Below, in pieces: positions 25,315 through 33,079 of a stretch of DNA of 64,000 bases. The number at the start of each line of letters is the position of its first letter. Position 1 is the first letter of the stretch. The DNA comes from Phycisphaerales bacterium (lineage in GTDB: Bacteria; Planctomycetota; Phycisphaerae; Phycisphaerales; SM1A02): assembly GCA_022446885.1 (NCBI GenBank), contig JAKVBU010000011.1, positions 89,210-153,209 of the forward strand, in the 5' to 3' direction. The notes under the pieces are model-generated. The model searched no databases. It had not been told where the DNA came from and saw only the letters and a list, made by a program, of their open reading frames with translations. Position numbers and translations under genes: made by a program.

Positions 25315-25766
25315 CGGGGCCGCTCCACCGCCAATTCGACGCGGACTGGTACCGCAAGGCCCGCTTCTGCTGCGGCCCGGCGAGCCAAGTGCAACACCGG
25401 CAGCACGCCACCGCTGCGAGCACGCCGATCTGCGCGAATCACCACCGCTGTTGTGGGATCAGCCAACAGATGGGCCGCCAAGGCGTGACGCAGCGCGTTG
25501 CGTCCATCCTGATCTGTCGCATGCGTCGTGCCATCCAGCCGATACCCCGCGGCCTCACCATCATCACCGGGCACAACGTTGACGACGGCAGTTGACCGCT
25601 CCATCGGCGGTGCGCTCAATGCCGGGTCTGGCATGGGCAGGTCCATCGGCACGCGGTCCAAATCGACGACTCGGGACACCAGCACGAAAAACACGATCAG
25701 CAGAAACACCACATCCACGAGGGGTGTGATGCCTGGCACCGAAATGTGCTGACGTGACGTTCGCAT
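25311..25766 (-). CDS. ExbD/TolR-type biopolymer transport protein (first copy)
   Basis: The 151-residue protein reads MRTSRQHISVPGITPLVDVVFLLIVFFVLVSRVVDLDRVP: cytoplasmic tail, conserved Asp18, and one transmembrane helix. The periplasmic part contains the typical DGRNALRHALAAHLLADPTTAVVIRADRRA region of the ExbD domain. It starts 3 bp after the exbB-like stop and overlaps the next exbD by 4 bp, so the motor genes are translationally coupled. It is as likely to be called TolR; the window has no tolB or pal. Confidence 0.88.
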   Translation of the reverse strand: MRTSRQHISVPGITPLVDVVFLLIVFFVLVSRVVDLDRVPMDLPMPDPALSAPPMERSTAVVNVVPGDDGEAAGYRLDGTTHATDQDGRNALRHALAAHLLADPTTAVVIRADRRARSGGVLPVLHLARRAAAEAGLAVPVRVELAVERPR

Positions 25767-25769
25767 GCC

Positions 25770-26477
25770 TCAGCTGTCAGAACTACGTGCGCCTCGCTGC
25801 AGTCGTCCGAGCAGTTGTTCGGCGCCCAGCAGCGCTTCAGTGGCATGGCCGTCGAGCCGCTGACGAAGAATTGCGTATGCCGCCATGGATGGAATTGCGA
25901 CCACCAACCCCCAGAAGGTCGTGGTCAGCGCTGTGCCGATGCCCCCGGCCAGTTCAACCGCATCAGCAGCGCCGCCCGAAATCACGATCGCGTGAAAGGC
26001 GAGAATCATGCCGTAGACAGTGCCGAAGAGCCCGATCATCGGGCTCACCTGACCAAGCACATTGAGTACTTCCAGTCGCCTTGATCGGCCGGTGAGTGCG
26101 GCGTCCGCAGCCTGTTCGAGCGCTCGGCGCATGGCCGCATGCCCAGAAGGCGCTTGGCTGAATGAGTCTCGGAGGATTCGCGCAAGAAAAGACCGGTCTT
26201 CCTTCACCCGGCGAATAGCGTCCTTGAAGTTTCCCGACTTGAAGTCTTCCCGCAAGGCACCGAACAGTGACTCTGGAATGAGATCGCTGCGGCGCGTGTC
26301 CATGAGCATGGCCAACACGAGCCCGAGTGCGACGGCAGAGAGGCACAGCAGCAGCCAGGTGACCGACGTGCCGATGATCTCGATCCCGCCATCGGCATTT
26401 CTGCTCAGGAAAAAGGTGGCGGCAAAACTTCTCGATGGCCCAACCGTGGTCGAGAGCATCAGAACGGACAGGGTCAT
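25770..26477 (-). CDS. MotA/TolQ/ExbB-family proton channel
   Basis: The 235-residue protein has the ExbB/TolQ plan: helix 1 at about 38-58 (VTWLLLCLSAVALGLVLAMLM), a cytoplasmic domain, then helices at about 135-160 (VSPMIGLFGTVYGMILAF) and 175-205 (GIGTALTTTFWGLVVAIPSMAAY). The GLFGTVYGM and TALTTTFWGL motifs are the family signatures that surround the proton-conducting Thr residues. It overlaps the VWA gene by 4 bp (ATGA) and precedes two exbD genes. The N-terminal FLSRNADGGIEI stretch may be periplasmic. Confidence 0.92.
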   Translation of the reverse strand: MTLSVLMLSTTVGPSRSFAATFFLSRNADGGIEIIGTSVTWLLLCLSAVALGLVLAMLMDTRRSDLIPESLFGALREDFKSGNFKDAIRRVKEDRSFLARILRDSFSQAPSGHAAMRRALEQAADAALTGRSRRLEVLNVLGQVSPMIGLFGTVYGMILAFHAIVISGGAADAVELAGGIGTALTTTFWGLVVAIPSMAAYAILRQRLDGHATEALLGAEQLLGRLQRGARSSDS

Positions 26478-27400
26478 GGATCCAACTCCTCGTATGTGAC
26501 GAGATGCACCGGCCCACCCCCATGCTCGTGAGCAATGGCGCTCAGCAGCGGGTCGGGCTGGGTTTGAGCGTCCTCAACAAGTTGGACGCATTGAATGTGA
26601 GTTCGGGAGGCACCGCCAGCAGAGGCAGCGGCTGAAGCCTGACGGAGCGCCTCAAGTACTTCCTCAGTGTCGAGACTGAAACTGGTGGATGCGTCCATGC
26701 CGGCGGACAGCAGGACAATGGTCGAAGGGTCGAATGCAATTGCAGTCTGAAGCGCCTTGACTGGGTCGGAGCCCAGCCCCGGTCCGCCGCCCCATCGGTT
26801 GTAGTCACGCAGGAACTCCAGCGCTCGAGCCCGATGGCGTGGTTTGGCCGGGTGGGGACGGCCCGGATAGGCCACGATCGCCTCGTCACCCTTGAACAGG
26901 ACAACCGCAAACTCGTCCGTCGGCCGCATGCCCTTGAGCGCTCGCTCCAATTCAGCAATCACATCGTGGAACCAGGGGATCATCGTGCCGCTGGCATCGA
27001 GCACGAAGACGACGTCACCCGGAGGCAGGTCGGACCCGGCGAACAATGTGGCCATGGGGATCGCTCCCACTGGCCCAGCTGGCAATTCCAGCGGCGCTTG
27101 AGCCTGACGTGGTGGCAGTTCCTGAACGATGTCTGGAACTGGTGTGGGTGGGCTCGGGGCCGGGCCCGGGCCGGGTAGTTCCAGTGGCTGCACCTCTACG
27201 ACGGCTGACAGGTCTGCAGCAGGCAGCCCGGCTTCGACAATCGGCGCTGGTGCTCGCTCCTCCATCCGGATGATGGTCCACGTCAAGGTGAAACCCAGCA
27301 GAATCAGCGCTACATGAACCCCGAGCGACACAGCCCAGGGGAGCGCTGAGGCCGCTCGCCTTTGCGTGCCAGAGGTCTTCTTGGATGATGCATCAACCAC
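26474..27400 (-). CDS. TonB-like anchor fused to a von Willebrand factor A domain
   Basis: The 308-residue protein has a cytoplasmic N-terminus, one transmembrane helix (about 22-43, PWAVSLGVHVALILLGFTL), a Pro-rich linker (about 65-100) as in TonB/TolA, and then a VWA domain (about 115-300). The metal-site motif is VFVLDASGTMIPW (Asp-x-Ser-Gly-Thr, a conservative change from DxSxS); TIVLLSAGMDAST may give the remaining MIDAS residue. GTG start with a TATCCT hexamer 8 nt upstream. It heads the vwa-exbB-exbD-exbD-TPR operon in the place TonB usually takes. A proton-powered protein that binds a partner by a metal site is the inference. Confidence 0.75.
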   Translation of the reverse strand: MVDASSKKTSGTQRRAASALPWAVSLGVHVALILLGFTLTWTIIRMEERAPAPIVEAGLPAADLSAVVEVQPLELPGPGPAPSPPTPVPDIVQELPPRQAQAPLELPAGPVGAIPMATLFAGSDLPPGDVVFVLDASGTMIPWFHDVIAELERALKGMRPTDEFAVVLFKGDEAIVAYPGRPHPAKPRHRARALEFLRDYNRWGGGPGLGSDPVKALQTAIAFDPSTIVLLSAGMDASTSFSLDTEEVLEALRQASAAASAGGASRTHIQCVQLVEDAQTQPDPLLSAIAHEHGGGPVHLVTYEELDP

Positions 27401-27408
27401 GTCGTGTC

Positions 27409-27414
27409 AGGATA
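27409..27414 (-). promoter_or_regulatory. -10-like TATCCT 8 nt before the VWA-TonB-like start
   Basis: The minus strand reads TATCCT, GACACGAC, GTG. No ribosome binding site is present. It would drive the whole Exb-type operon. Confidence 0.45.
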
Positions 27415-27456
27415 CGTTCACGTGTCCGCACAACATGTCCACTGCCCCAAAGGGCG

Positions 27457-28074
27457 TCAGTGAACCTCGTCGTCTGAGGCTGGGGATCCCCCTTCGTGTT
27501 CCGTTCTGGCGAACAGCAGGTGATCCAGCGAAATCCGACCCGGACCGGAGCCCAACAGGCCCAGCCCCACAATGATCCCCAGCATCTGCATGTACAGCAG
27601 GGCGAAAGACGGCGTATTCGCGGCCCAAAGGAATGGTGATTGATCGAACATCGCCCCACCCTCGATCGAGAGGGCCCACAGCATCGTGCCCAGCACGATC
27701 GCTGAGCCCAGCGCCCAAACTCGTGTCAACAGCCCAACGACCAACAGGGCCCCGCCGATCAAGGCAAGAAGGGCGAGGATCCAGGCCAGCACCAGCGCCC
27801 CCTCATCCACACCGGCTTTGTACAGATGCAGAGCGGATTCTGTCACCCCAGAACGCTTGAGCACCGCTTCGGCTTTCACCTGTTTGTCGCCGTCCTCGCC
27901 TGCCGTCGAGGGTTCAGTGGAGACCGCTGGGTCCCCCTCGAGCAGTTTCACATCTTGCGTTGGCAACTCGACTTCACCCGTCACCTGGTGCCATCCGACG
28001 AAGAACAGCCCCGAGCCGAGCACGACTCGAGCGAGCAGGAGAAACACACAGCAGCGAAAGCCGCACTTCTTCAT
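27457..28074 (-). CDS. DoxX-like membrane protein
   Basis: The 205-residue protein has about four transmembrane helices: residues 9-28 (LLLARVVLGSGLFFVGWHQ), 92-114, 120-135 and 155-176. The first helix and the pattern after residue 92 (ILALLALIGGALLVVGLLTRVWALG) are those of DoxX/terminal quinol oxidase subunit-like proteins. An unusual acidic, Ser/Lys-rich insertion lies after helix 1 (about residues 40-80, STEPSTAGEDGDKQVKAEA). Function unknown; DoxX members have been linked to quinone redox chemistry. It is separated from the VWA operon by 56 bp and from the tRNA gene by 61 bp; it may have its own promoter. Confidence 0.65.
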   Translation of the reverse strand: MKKCGFRCCVFLLLARVVLGSGLFFVGWHQVTGEVELPTQDVKLLEGDPAVSTEPSTAGEDGDKQVKAEAVLKRSGVTESALHLYKAGVDEGALVLAWILALLALIGGALLVVGLLTRVWALGSAIVLGTMLWALSIEGGAMFDQSPFLWAANTPSFALLYMQMLGIIVGLGLLGSGPGRISLDHLLFARTEHEGGSPASDDEVH

Positions 28075-28135
28075 TGACGCAAAGTCCTTCGGCCGCCTTG
28101 CCGTGGGCCTTTCATGAGGGGATCATCCAGCGTAC

Positions 28136-28217
<82 letters not shown>

Positions 28218-28258
28218 GTGTACCTTTCGTGGCAGCCTCTCCAGGAGCCCCTCTCGGC

Positions 28259-29599
28259 ATGAGTACCCGGCACATCGATGACTGGAGATCGCTCCCAGTT
28301 GCGCATCAGCCCCCATGGCCTGACGAGGCGGCCCTGGCGGAGGCCACAGGTGAGTTGGCCAAGTTGCCGCCGCTGGTCACGTCATGGGAGATCGAGACGC
28401 TCAAGAGTCAATTGGCCCAAGCCGCACGGGGGGAGCGGTTCCTGTTGCAGGGCGGAGATTGCGCTGAGTCCTTCGCGGAGTGCACGTCGGACGTCATCGC
28501 CAACAAGCTCAAGATCCTGCTGCAAATGTCACTGGTGCTCGTACACGGCACGCACCGCCCGGTCATCCGGGTAGGGCGATTCGCCGGGCAGTACGCAAAG
28601 CCTAGATCCAGCAGCACCGAGTCTCGAGACGACCAGACATTGCCCTCGTTCTATGGCGACAACGTCAATCGTCCGCAGTTCGAAGAGGCGGCACGCAGGC
28701 CAGATCCTTGGCGATTGCTGCGTGGATATGAGCGGTCCGCCATGACGCTGAATTTCATCCGAGCATTGGTGGGTGGTGGCTTCGCGGATCTGCACCACCC
28801 CGAGTACTGGGATCTGGGATTTGTTCAGCATGCAGACCGCCGCGAGGAATACGCCGGGCTCATCGAGCGAATCTCCAGCTCACTCTCATTCATGGAGACG
28901 CTCTCAGGACACAACGCGGCCGATCTAAGCCGTGTTGACTTCTTCACCAGCCACGAAGGCCTGCTGCTCAACTATGAGGCAGCGCTCACGAGGGCAGTGC
29001 CACGCCGCCAGGGACACTGGCTGCTGTCCACCCACTTCCCTTGGATCGGCATGCGTACGGCTCAGGTGGACGAAGCCCATGTGGCGTTCTTCAGCCAGAT
29101 CCAGAATCCGATCGCGGTGAAAGTCGGGCCCGACATGCCCATCGCCGATTTGAACACGTGGATCAAGAAGCTGCTGGCAGCCTTGCATCCAGACGACGAG
29201 CCTGGCCGTCTGACCCTGATCCACCGCTTCGGTGCAGCAAAAACCGCCGAGTATCTGCCCGCGTTGATCGAAGCTGTCCAGAAGACCCAAAAGACGGTGC
29301 TGTTTGTTTGCGATCCCATGCACGGCAACACTCGCACTACAGCGGATGGCCTGAAGACACGGCGATTCGAAGACATCCTGCTTGAATTGGAGCAGACCAT
29401 CGAGGTGCATGCCGCCTTGGGCTCGGTCTTCGGCGGCATTCACATCGAACTGACCGGCGACAACGTCACCGAGTGCACCGGCGGCGCTCGTGGCCTGCGA
29501 GACCAGGACCTCCATGAGGGATATCGCACCATGGTCGACCCGAGGCTCAATGCCGAACAGGCGCTTGAACTGGCGATGCTGGTGGCCCGCCGCAGTTGA
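28259..29599 (+). CDS. 3-deoxy-D-arabino-heptulosonate 7-phosphate synthase, class II
   Basis: The 446-residue protein makes DAHP from phosphoenolpyruvate and erythrose 4-phosphate, the first step of the shikimate pathway. Class II signatures are FLLQGGDCAESF (Cys metal ligand, residues 60-72), RVGRFAGQYAKPRS, NFIRALVGGGFADLHHPEYWDL, and CDPMHGNTR (metal His) and FGGIHIELTGDNVTEC near the C-terminus. The length is normal for the class (about 450; M. tuberculosis type 462). The frame is open from 28142 through the tRNA gene, so the ATG at 28259 (with CAGGAG upstream) is chosen. It ends 18 bp before the convergent ZIP-like gene. Confidence 0.95.
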   Translation: MSTRHIDDWRSLPVAHQPPWPDEAALAEATGELAKLPPLVTSWEIETLKSQLAQAARGERFLLQGGDCAESFAECTSDVIANKLKILLQMSLVLVHGTHRPVIRVGRFAGQYAKPRSSSTESRDDQTLPSFYGDNVNRPQFEEAARRPDPWRLLRGYERSAMTLNFIRALVGGGFADLHHPEYWDLGFVQHADRREEYAGLIERISSSLSFMETLSGHNAADLSRVDFFTSHEGLLLNYEAALTRAVPRRQGHWLLSTHFPWIGMRTAQVDEAHVAFFSQIQNPIAVKVGPDMPIADLNTWIKKLLAALHPDDEPGRLTLIHRFGAAKTAEYLPALIEAVQKTQKTVLFVCDPMHGNTRTTADGLKTRRFEDILLELEQTIEVHAALGSVFGGIHIELTGDNVTECTGGARGLRDQDLHEGYRTMVDPRLNAEQALELAMLVARRS

Positions 29600-29617
29600 T
29601 GGCCCTGCAGCAGCCGG

Positions 29618-30319
29618 TCAAACGACCAATGCGGTTGTGAACCCGACGAAGAACATCGCCGCCCCCAGCAGCGTCTCGCCATCGCCTTCATGGGCTTCAA
29701 CGAGCAGTTCCTCGATCACCAGCCAGATGAGCGCCGCGGTACCGAATGCCAGCAATGACGTGAGCCACCAACCCTTGAGCGCGTCTGCAAGCTGCCAACC
29801 CGCCGCCCCGCCACCGATCAGGATCGCCCCCAGCCCCAGGCTCAGCAAACACACCTGAAGTCCCTTCCCGCGGCTCGACGCCGCGACGGCCAGGCCTATG
29901 AACAGGGTCTCGATGGCCACCGCCACACCAAGCAACAGGCCCCCTTCCTCACCTGCAGCGACGCCTAGAGAGATGAGTAGCCCGTCGATCACCAGATCCA
30001 CAGCCAACGCGATCAGGAAGCCAATCGAGATGCCCGCGATTGCGCTGTGGCCCGACGCGCGCCCCTGATCATCTTCCCGCCCTCGCAGCCCCCGCAAGGC
30101 CAACATGAGTCCTGCCCCAAGGGCCAATCCGACGATGATGGCGCTTGAGTGTGCCTGGGCCTCCATGACCGGCACCAGTTCAACTGCAATCGCCCCGAAC
30201 ACCACACCGCCGGCCAGATGTTGGGCCCCAGCACGAACTCGACGCCCCGGTGACAACCACACGCCGGCCAGAACACCGACAATCAGGGCACCGGCTGAAA
30301 CGAACACAATCCACGGCAC
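29618..30319 (-). CDS. ZIP-like polytopic membrane protein lacking canonical metal ligands
   Basis: The 233-residue protein has about eight hydrophobic helices and the ZIP-transporter outline: HLAGGVVFGAIAVELVPVM matches the helix 2 region with xELxP. However, the helix 4 and 5 metal signatures HNxPEG and the H/E-rich motif are replaced by DLVIDGLLISLG and AIETLFIGLAVAA, so the zinc site is altered. A charged cytoplasmic loop (GLRGREDDQGRASGHS) sits between helices 3 and 4. GTG start with GGGAGGA upstream. It may transport a different cation, or not transport at all. It is convergent with DAHP synthase. Confidence 0.55.
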   Translation of the reverse strand: MPWIVFVSAGALIVGVLAGVWLSPGRRVRAGAQHLAGGVVFGAIAVELVPVMEAQAHSSAIIVGLALGAGLMLALRGLRGREDDQGRASGHSAIAGISIGFLIALAVDLVIDGLLISLGVAAGEEGGLLLGVAVAIETLFIGLAVAASSRGKGLQVCLLSLGLGAILIGGGAAGWQLADALKGWWLTSLLAFGTAALIWLVIEELLVEAHEGDGETLLGAAMFFVGFTTALVV

Positions 30320-30362
30320 TGCTGCGTCCTCCCACCTGCCCGGTCGGGGCGGCCGGTGGGGC

Positions 30363-30368
30363 TACACT
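30363..30368 (+). promoter_or_regulatory. -10-like TACACT 8 nt before ketosynthase-like start
   Basis: GCTACACT is followed by ACCGCCCC and the ATG at 30377. No Shine-Dalgarno sequence. The hexamer and the spacing match other genes in the window. Confidence 0.5.
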
Positions 30369-30376
30369 ACCGCCCC

Positions 30377-31687
30377 ATGTCACGCACAGTTGGCATCAGC
30401 GGAATCGGCCCCGTCTCGACCTTCGGCATTGGCATCGACCCTCTGTGGGAGGCATTGCTGGCAGGTCGCACCGGGATCGATACCGTCGGCCAGTTCGATG
30501 CGTCGGCCTTTGGCTGCCCGCTGGCTGCTGAATTGGGCCCGGACATGCTCTCGATCAGATCAATCGTGCCAAAGCACTACCGCAAGGCGACGAAGGTGAT
30601 GTGTCGAGACATCGAGCTTGCCATCGCTGGTGCAGTGGCGGCGCTCGATGATGCAGCTTTGACGACGGCCGGCACCGACAAAGACTCACCTCCGACCATC
30701 GAGCCGCATCGCATGGGATGCCAGATCGGCGCAGGGCTGATCTGCTCCGACGTCAATGAGTTGGGCGCAGCACTTGTCACCAGTCAACTTGAGGACGGCT
30801 CTTTCGACCTGGACCACTGGGGCCGCGAGGGGATGCAGAATCTCACGCCGCTGTGGCTGCTCAAGTCTCTGCCAAACATGCTGGCCTGCCATGTGACGAT
30901 CGTGCACGACTGTCGTGGTCCATCCAACACGATCACCTGTTGGGAGTCTTCGGCAGCCCTCTCTCTGGCTGAGTCGGTCAGAGTCATTCAGCGAGGCGCT
31001 GCTGATGCGTGCCTCTCTGGCGGCGCCGAGAGTCGGCAGAACGTATTGGCATTCCACCGTCAGGCTGAAGCAGGCCGGTTGACCGACGGCGCACGTGGCG
31101 CTGAACAGGCGGTGCTGCCGTTCCACCCTGACGCCGACGGCTGCGTGCTGGGCGAAGGTGGTGGTCTGGTAGTGGTAGAAGCTGTCGATCACGCCGCCGC
31201 TCGAGGCCGAGCAGTGGATGCGATCATCGAGGGTGTAGGCATTACTCAGACCATCGATGACTGGACCGGGGTTGGTGCCTCGGGTGAGTCGATCGCAGAT
31301 GCCATCGAGCAGGCTTTGTCACAGGCCGGGCTCGACGCCGACGCCATCGATGCCGTCATCCCATTTGGCAGTGGCATTGCCGCGATTGACACCGCCGAGC
31401 GAGATGCGCTCCACCGCGTGTTTGGTGATCGAGCCGCTGAACTGGAGCTGGTTCTGCTGGTGCCGGCCGTCGGCAACTGCTGCAGCGGGCATGGGTCGAT
31501 TCAACTGGCCGTGGCGGTGCAGTGCCTCAAGACTGGCATGCTGCCTGCTCGCCGAGGAAGTGAGGCCATCGACGGTCTCAATGCCGCCCCACTTGACGCT
31601 CGCCAAACAAACCCTCGCCACATGCTGGTGCTCAGCGCCAGCCTTGGCGGCCAGAACACGGCCGTCATCCTGGGAGGTGCCTCATGA
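30377..31687 (+). CDS. Beta-ketoacyl synthase-like protein without catalytic histidines (CLF-like partner)
   Basis: The 436-residue protein has a thiolase fold like FabF. The nucleophile position is kept (Cys188 in NTITCWESS), but both catalytic histidines are lost: the EAHGTGT motif reads IPFGSGIAAID, and the GHxxGAAG motif reads VGNCCSGHGSI. Condensation by the usual Cys-His-His mechanism is therefore not expected. It overlaps the next, intact ketosynthase by 4 bp (ATGA), like KS-alpha/KS-beta (chain length factor) pairs of type II polyketide synthases, except that it retains the Cys that CLFs usually replace with Gln. The frame is open upstream to 30356. Confidence 0.8.
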   Translation: MSRTVGISGIGPVSTFGIGIDPLWEALLAGRTGIDTVGQFDASAFGCPLAAELGPDMLSIRSIVPKHYRKATKVMCRDIELAIAGAVAALDDAALTTAGTDKDSPPTIEPHRMGCQIGAGLICSDVNELGAALVTSQLEDGSFDLDHWGREGMQNLTPLWLLKSLPNMLACHVTIVHDCRGPSNTITCWESSAALSLAESVRVIQRGAADACLSGGAESRQNVLAFHRQAEAGRLTDGARGAEQAVLPFHPDADGCVLGEGGGLVVVEAVDHAAARGRAVDAIIEGVGITQTIDDWTGVGASGESIADAIEQALSQAGLDADAIDAVIPFGSGIAAIDTAERDALHRVFGDRAAELELVLLVPAVGNCCSGHGSIQLAVAVQCLKTGMLPARRGSEAIDGLNAAPLDARQTNPRHMLVLSASLGGQNTAVILGGAS

Positions 31688-32994
31688 GCGATCGTACGCG
31701 GGTCGTCGTCACCGGTGCCGGCTGGATCACGCCTCTAGGCCATGATCTTGAGAGTGTCTGGGCTCGTTTGCAGAATGGTGAGACTGCCGTCTCTCCCATC
31801 GATCGCTTTCAGGCCGGGTCTTTCCCCACGACATTTGCCAATCAGGTTCGAGGGTACGACTGGACGACCTCGGTCAAGGATGCAGACCGCCACGGCGTGA
31901 TCGGCGCCCACACCGGGTTCGCACTGGGCGCAGCGAGGCAGGCATGGTCCATGGCCGGGCTCGACGAAGCTGCGGCAGATCCACGTCGAATCGGCATCTA
32001 CCTCGCGTCGGGAGAGGGTGTGCTCGACTTCGATTCCTACCAACGCACCAGCCTCTCGGCATGGAACAAGGACCTTCGGGCGATCAACGACAGCCAGTGG
32101 CATGACACTGCTGTTGATGCCATCGACGGTGCCTACGAGTTGGCTCAGGAGCCCAACATGCCCATGGCCCACATCGCCAGGGAGTTTGGCATCCGAGGCC
32201 CTGCCTTCAATTGCCTCACAGCATGCGCCGCCAGCAATCAGGCCATTGGCGAGGCTTGCGATCTCATCCGACGAGGCGACGCCGATGTGATGATCTCCGG
32301 CGGCACGCACACCATGTTGCATGTGCTGGGCATTACAGGATTCAACAGACTGACGGCGCTCTCCACTCGCAATGACGACATCCCCCGCGCATCGAGGCCC
32401 TTCAGCCGCAGCCGAGATGGATTTGTGATGGGGGAAGGTTCCGGCATCATCGTGCTGGAATCAGAAGCCCATGCCCGCGCTCGAGGCGCCCAGATTCTGG
32501 GTGAAGTCACGGGGTACGGGTCTACTGCAGACGCATACCGCATCACCGACATTCACCCCGAGGGGCGTGGTCCCTGCGCAGCAATGCGTGAAGCCCTGGC
32601 CGATGCGGGCATCGATCTCTCACATTCGACTGACGCCCCCCCTGTGCAGTACATCAGTGCACACGGCACCGGCACGCAGGAAAACGACAAGATCGAAACC
32701 AGAGCCGTCAAGACGGTGTTCGGCGATCTGGCCCCCAGCATTCCCATGACCAGCATCAAGTCGATGATGGGTCACCTGATCTGTGCGGCCGGCGCCGTTG
32801 AGTTCATCACCTGCCTGCTGATCATGCGAGACGGCGTCATCCCGCCAACGATCAATCTGAATGACCCCGATCCGGATCTGGATCTGGACTATGTGCCCAA
32901 CGAAGCCCGATCCGCTCCAGTAGACACCTGTCTCAGCAATGCGTTCGGATTCGGCGGTCAAAATGACACGTTGATCGTGTCCAGAGTGGACTGA
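31684..32994 (+). CDS. Beta-ketoacyl-ACP synthase (FabF/KS-alpha type)
   Basis: The 436-residue enzyme is an intact condensing enzyme: Cys in NCLTACAASNQAIG (about residue 182), His in SAHGTGTQENDK and His in KSMMGHLICAAGAVEF. GFVMGEGSGIIVLE and NAFGFGGQND are also in place. It would extend an acyl-ACP with malonyl-ACP by two carbons, releasing CO2. It overlaps the histidine-less partner upstream by 4 bp, so the two are translationally coupled. A single acyl carrier protein, ketoreductase or malonyltransferase is not in the window, and the product is unknown; fatty acid or polyene/polyketide is possible. Confidence 0.93.
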   Translation: MSDRTRVVVTGAGWITPLGHDLESVWARLQNGETAVSPIDRFQAGSFPTTFANQVRGYDWTTSVKDADRHGVIGAHTGFALGAARQAWSMAGLDEAAADPRRIGIYLASGEGVLDFDSYQRTSLSAWNKDLRAINDSQWHDTAVDAIDGAYELAQEPNMPMAHIAREFGIRGPAFNCLTACAASNQAIGEACDLIRRGDADVMISGGTHTMLHVLGITGFNRLTALSTRNDDIPRASRPFSRSRDGFVMGEGSGIIVLESEAHARARGAQILGEVTGYGSTADAYRITDIHPEGRGPCAAMREALADAGIDLSHSTDAPPVQYISAHGTGTQENDKIETRAVKTVFGDLAPSIPMTSIKSMMGHLICAAGAVEFITCLLIMRDGVIPPTINLNDPDPDLDLDYVPNEARSAPVDTCLSNAFGFGGQNDTLIVSRVD

Positions 32995-33022
32995 TCCGGC
33001 GTTTTGTGAGGACTCGAGACCG

Positions 33023-33079
33023 GCTTGCACCGGTACACTTGAGTCTGACCCAGGGGGGCCTTGGATCGAGAGTGAGACG
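33023..33079 (+). promoter_or_regulatory. Conserved leader with -10-like TACACT before the 33080 gene
   Basis: TTGCAC-CGG-TACACT (33025-33039) is followed by GGGCCTTGGATCG and GTGAGACG, then ATG. The arrangement is matched almost base for base upstream of the 42134 gene (TTGTGC-CGG-TAGGCT at 42077-42091). Confidence 0.5.
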
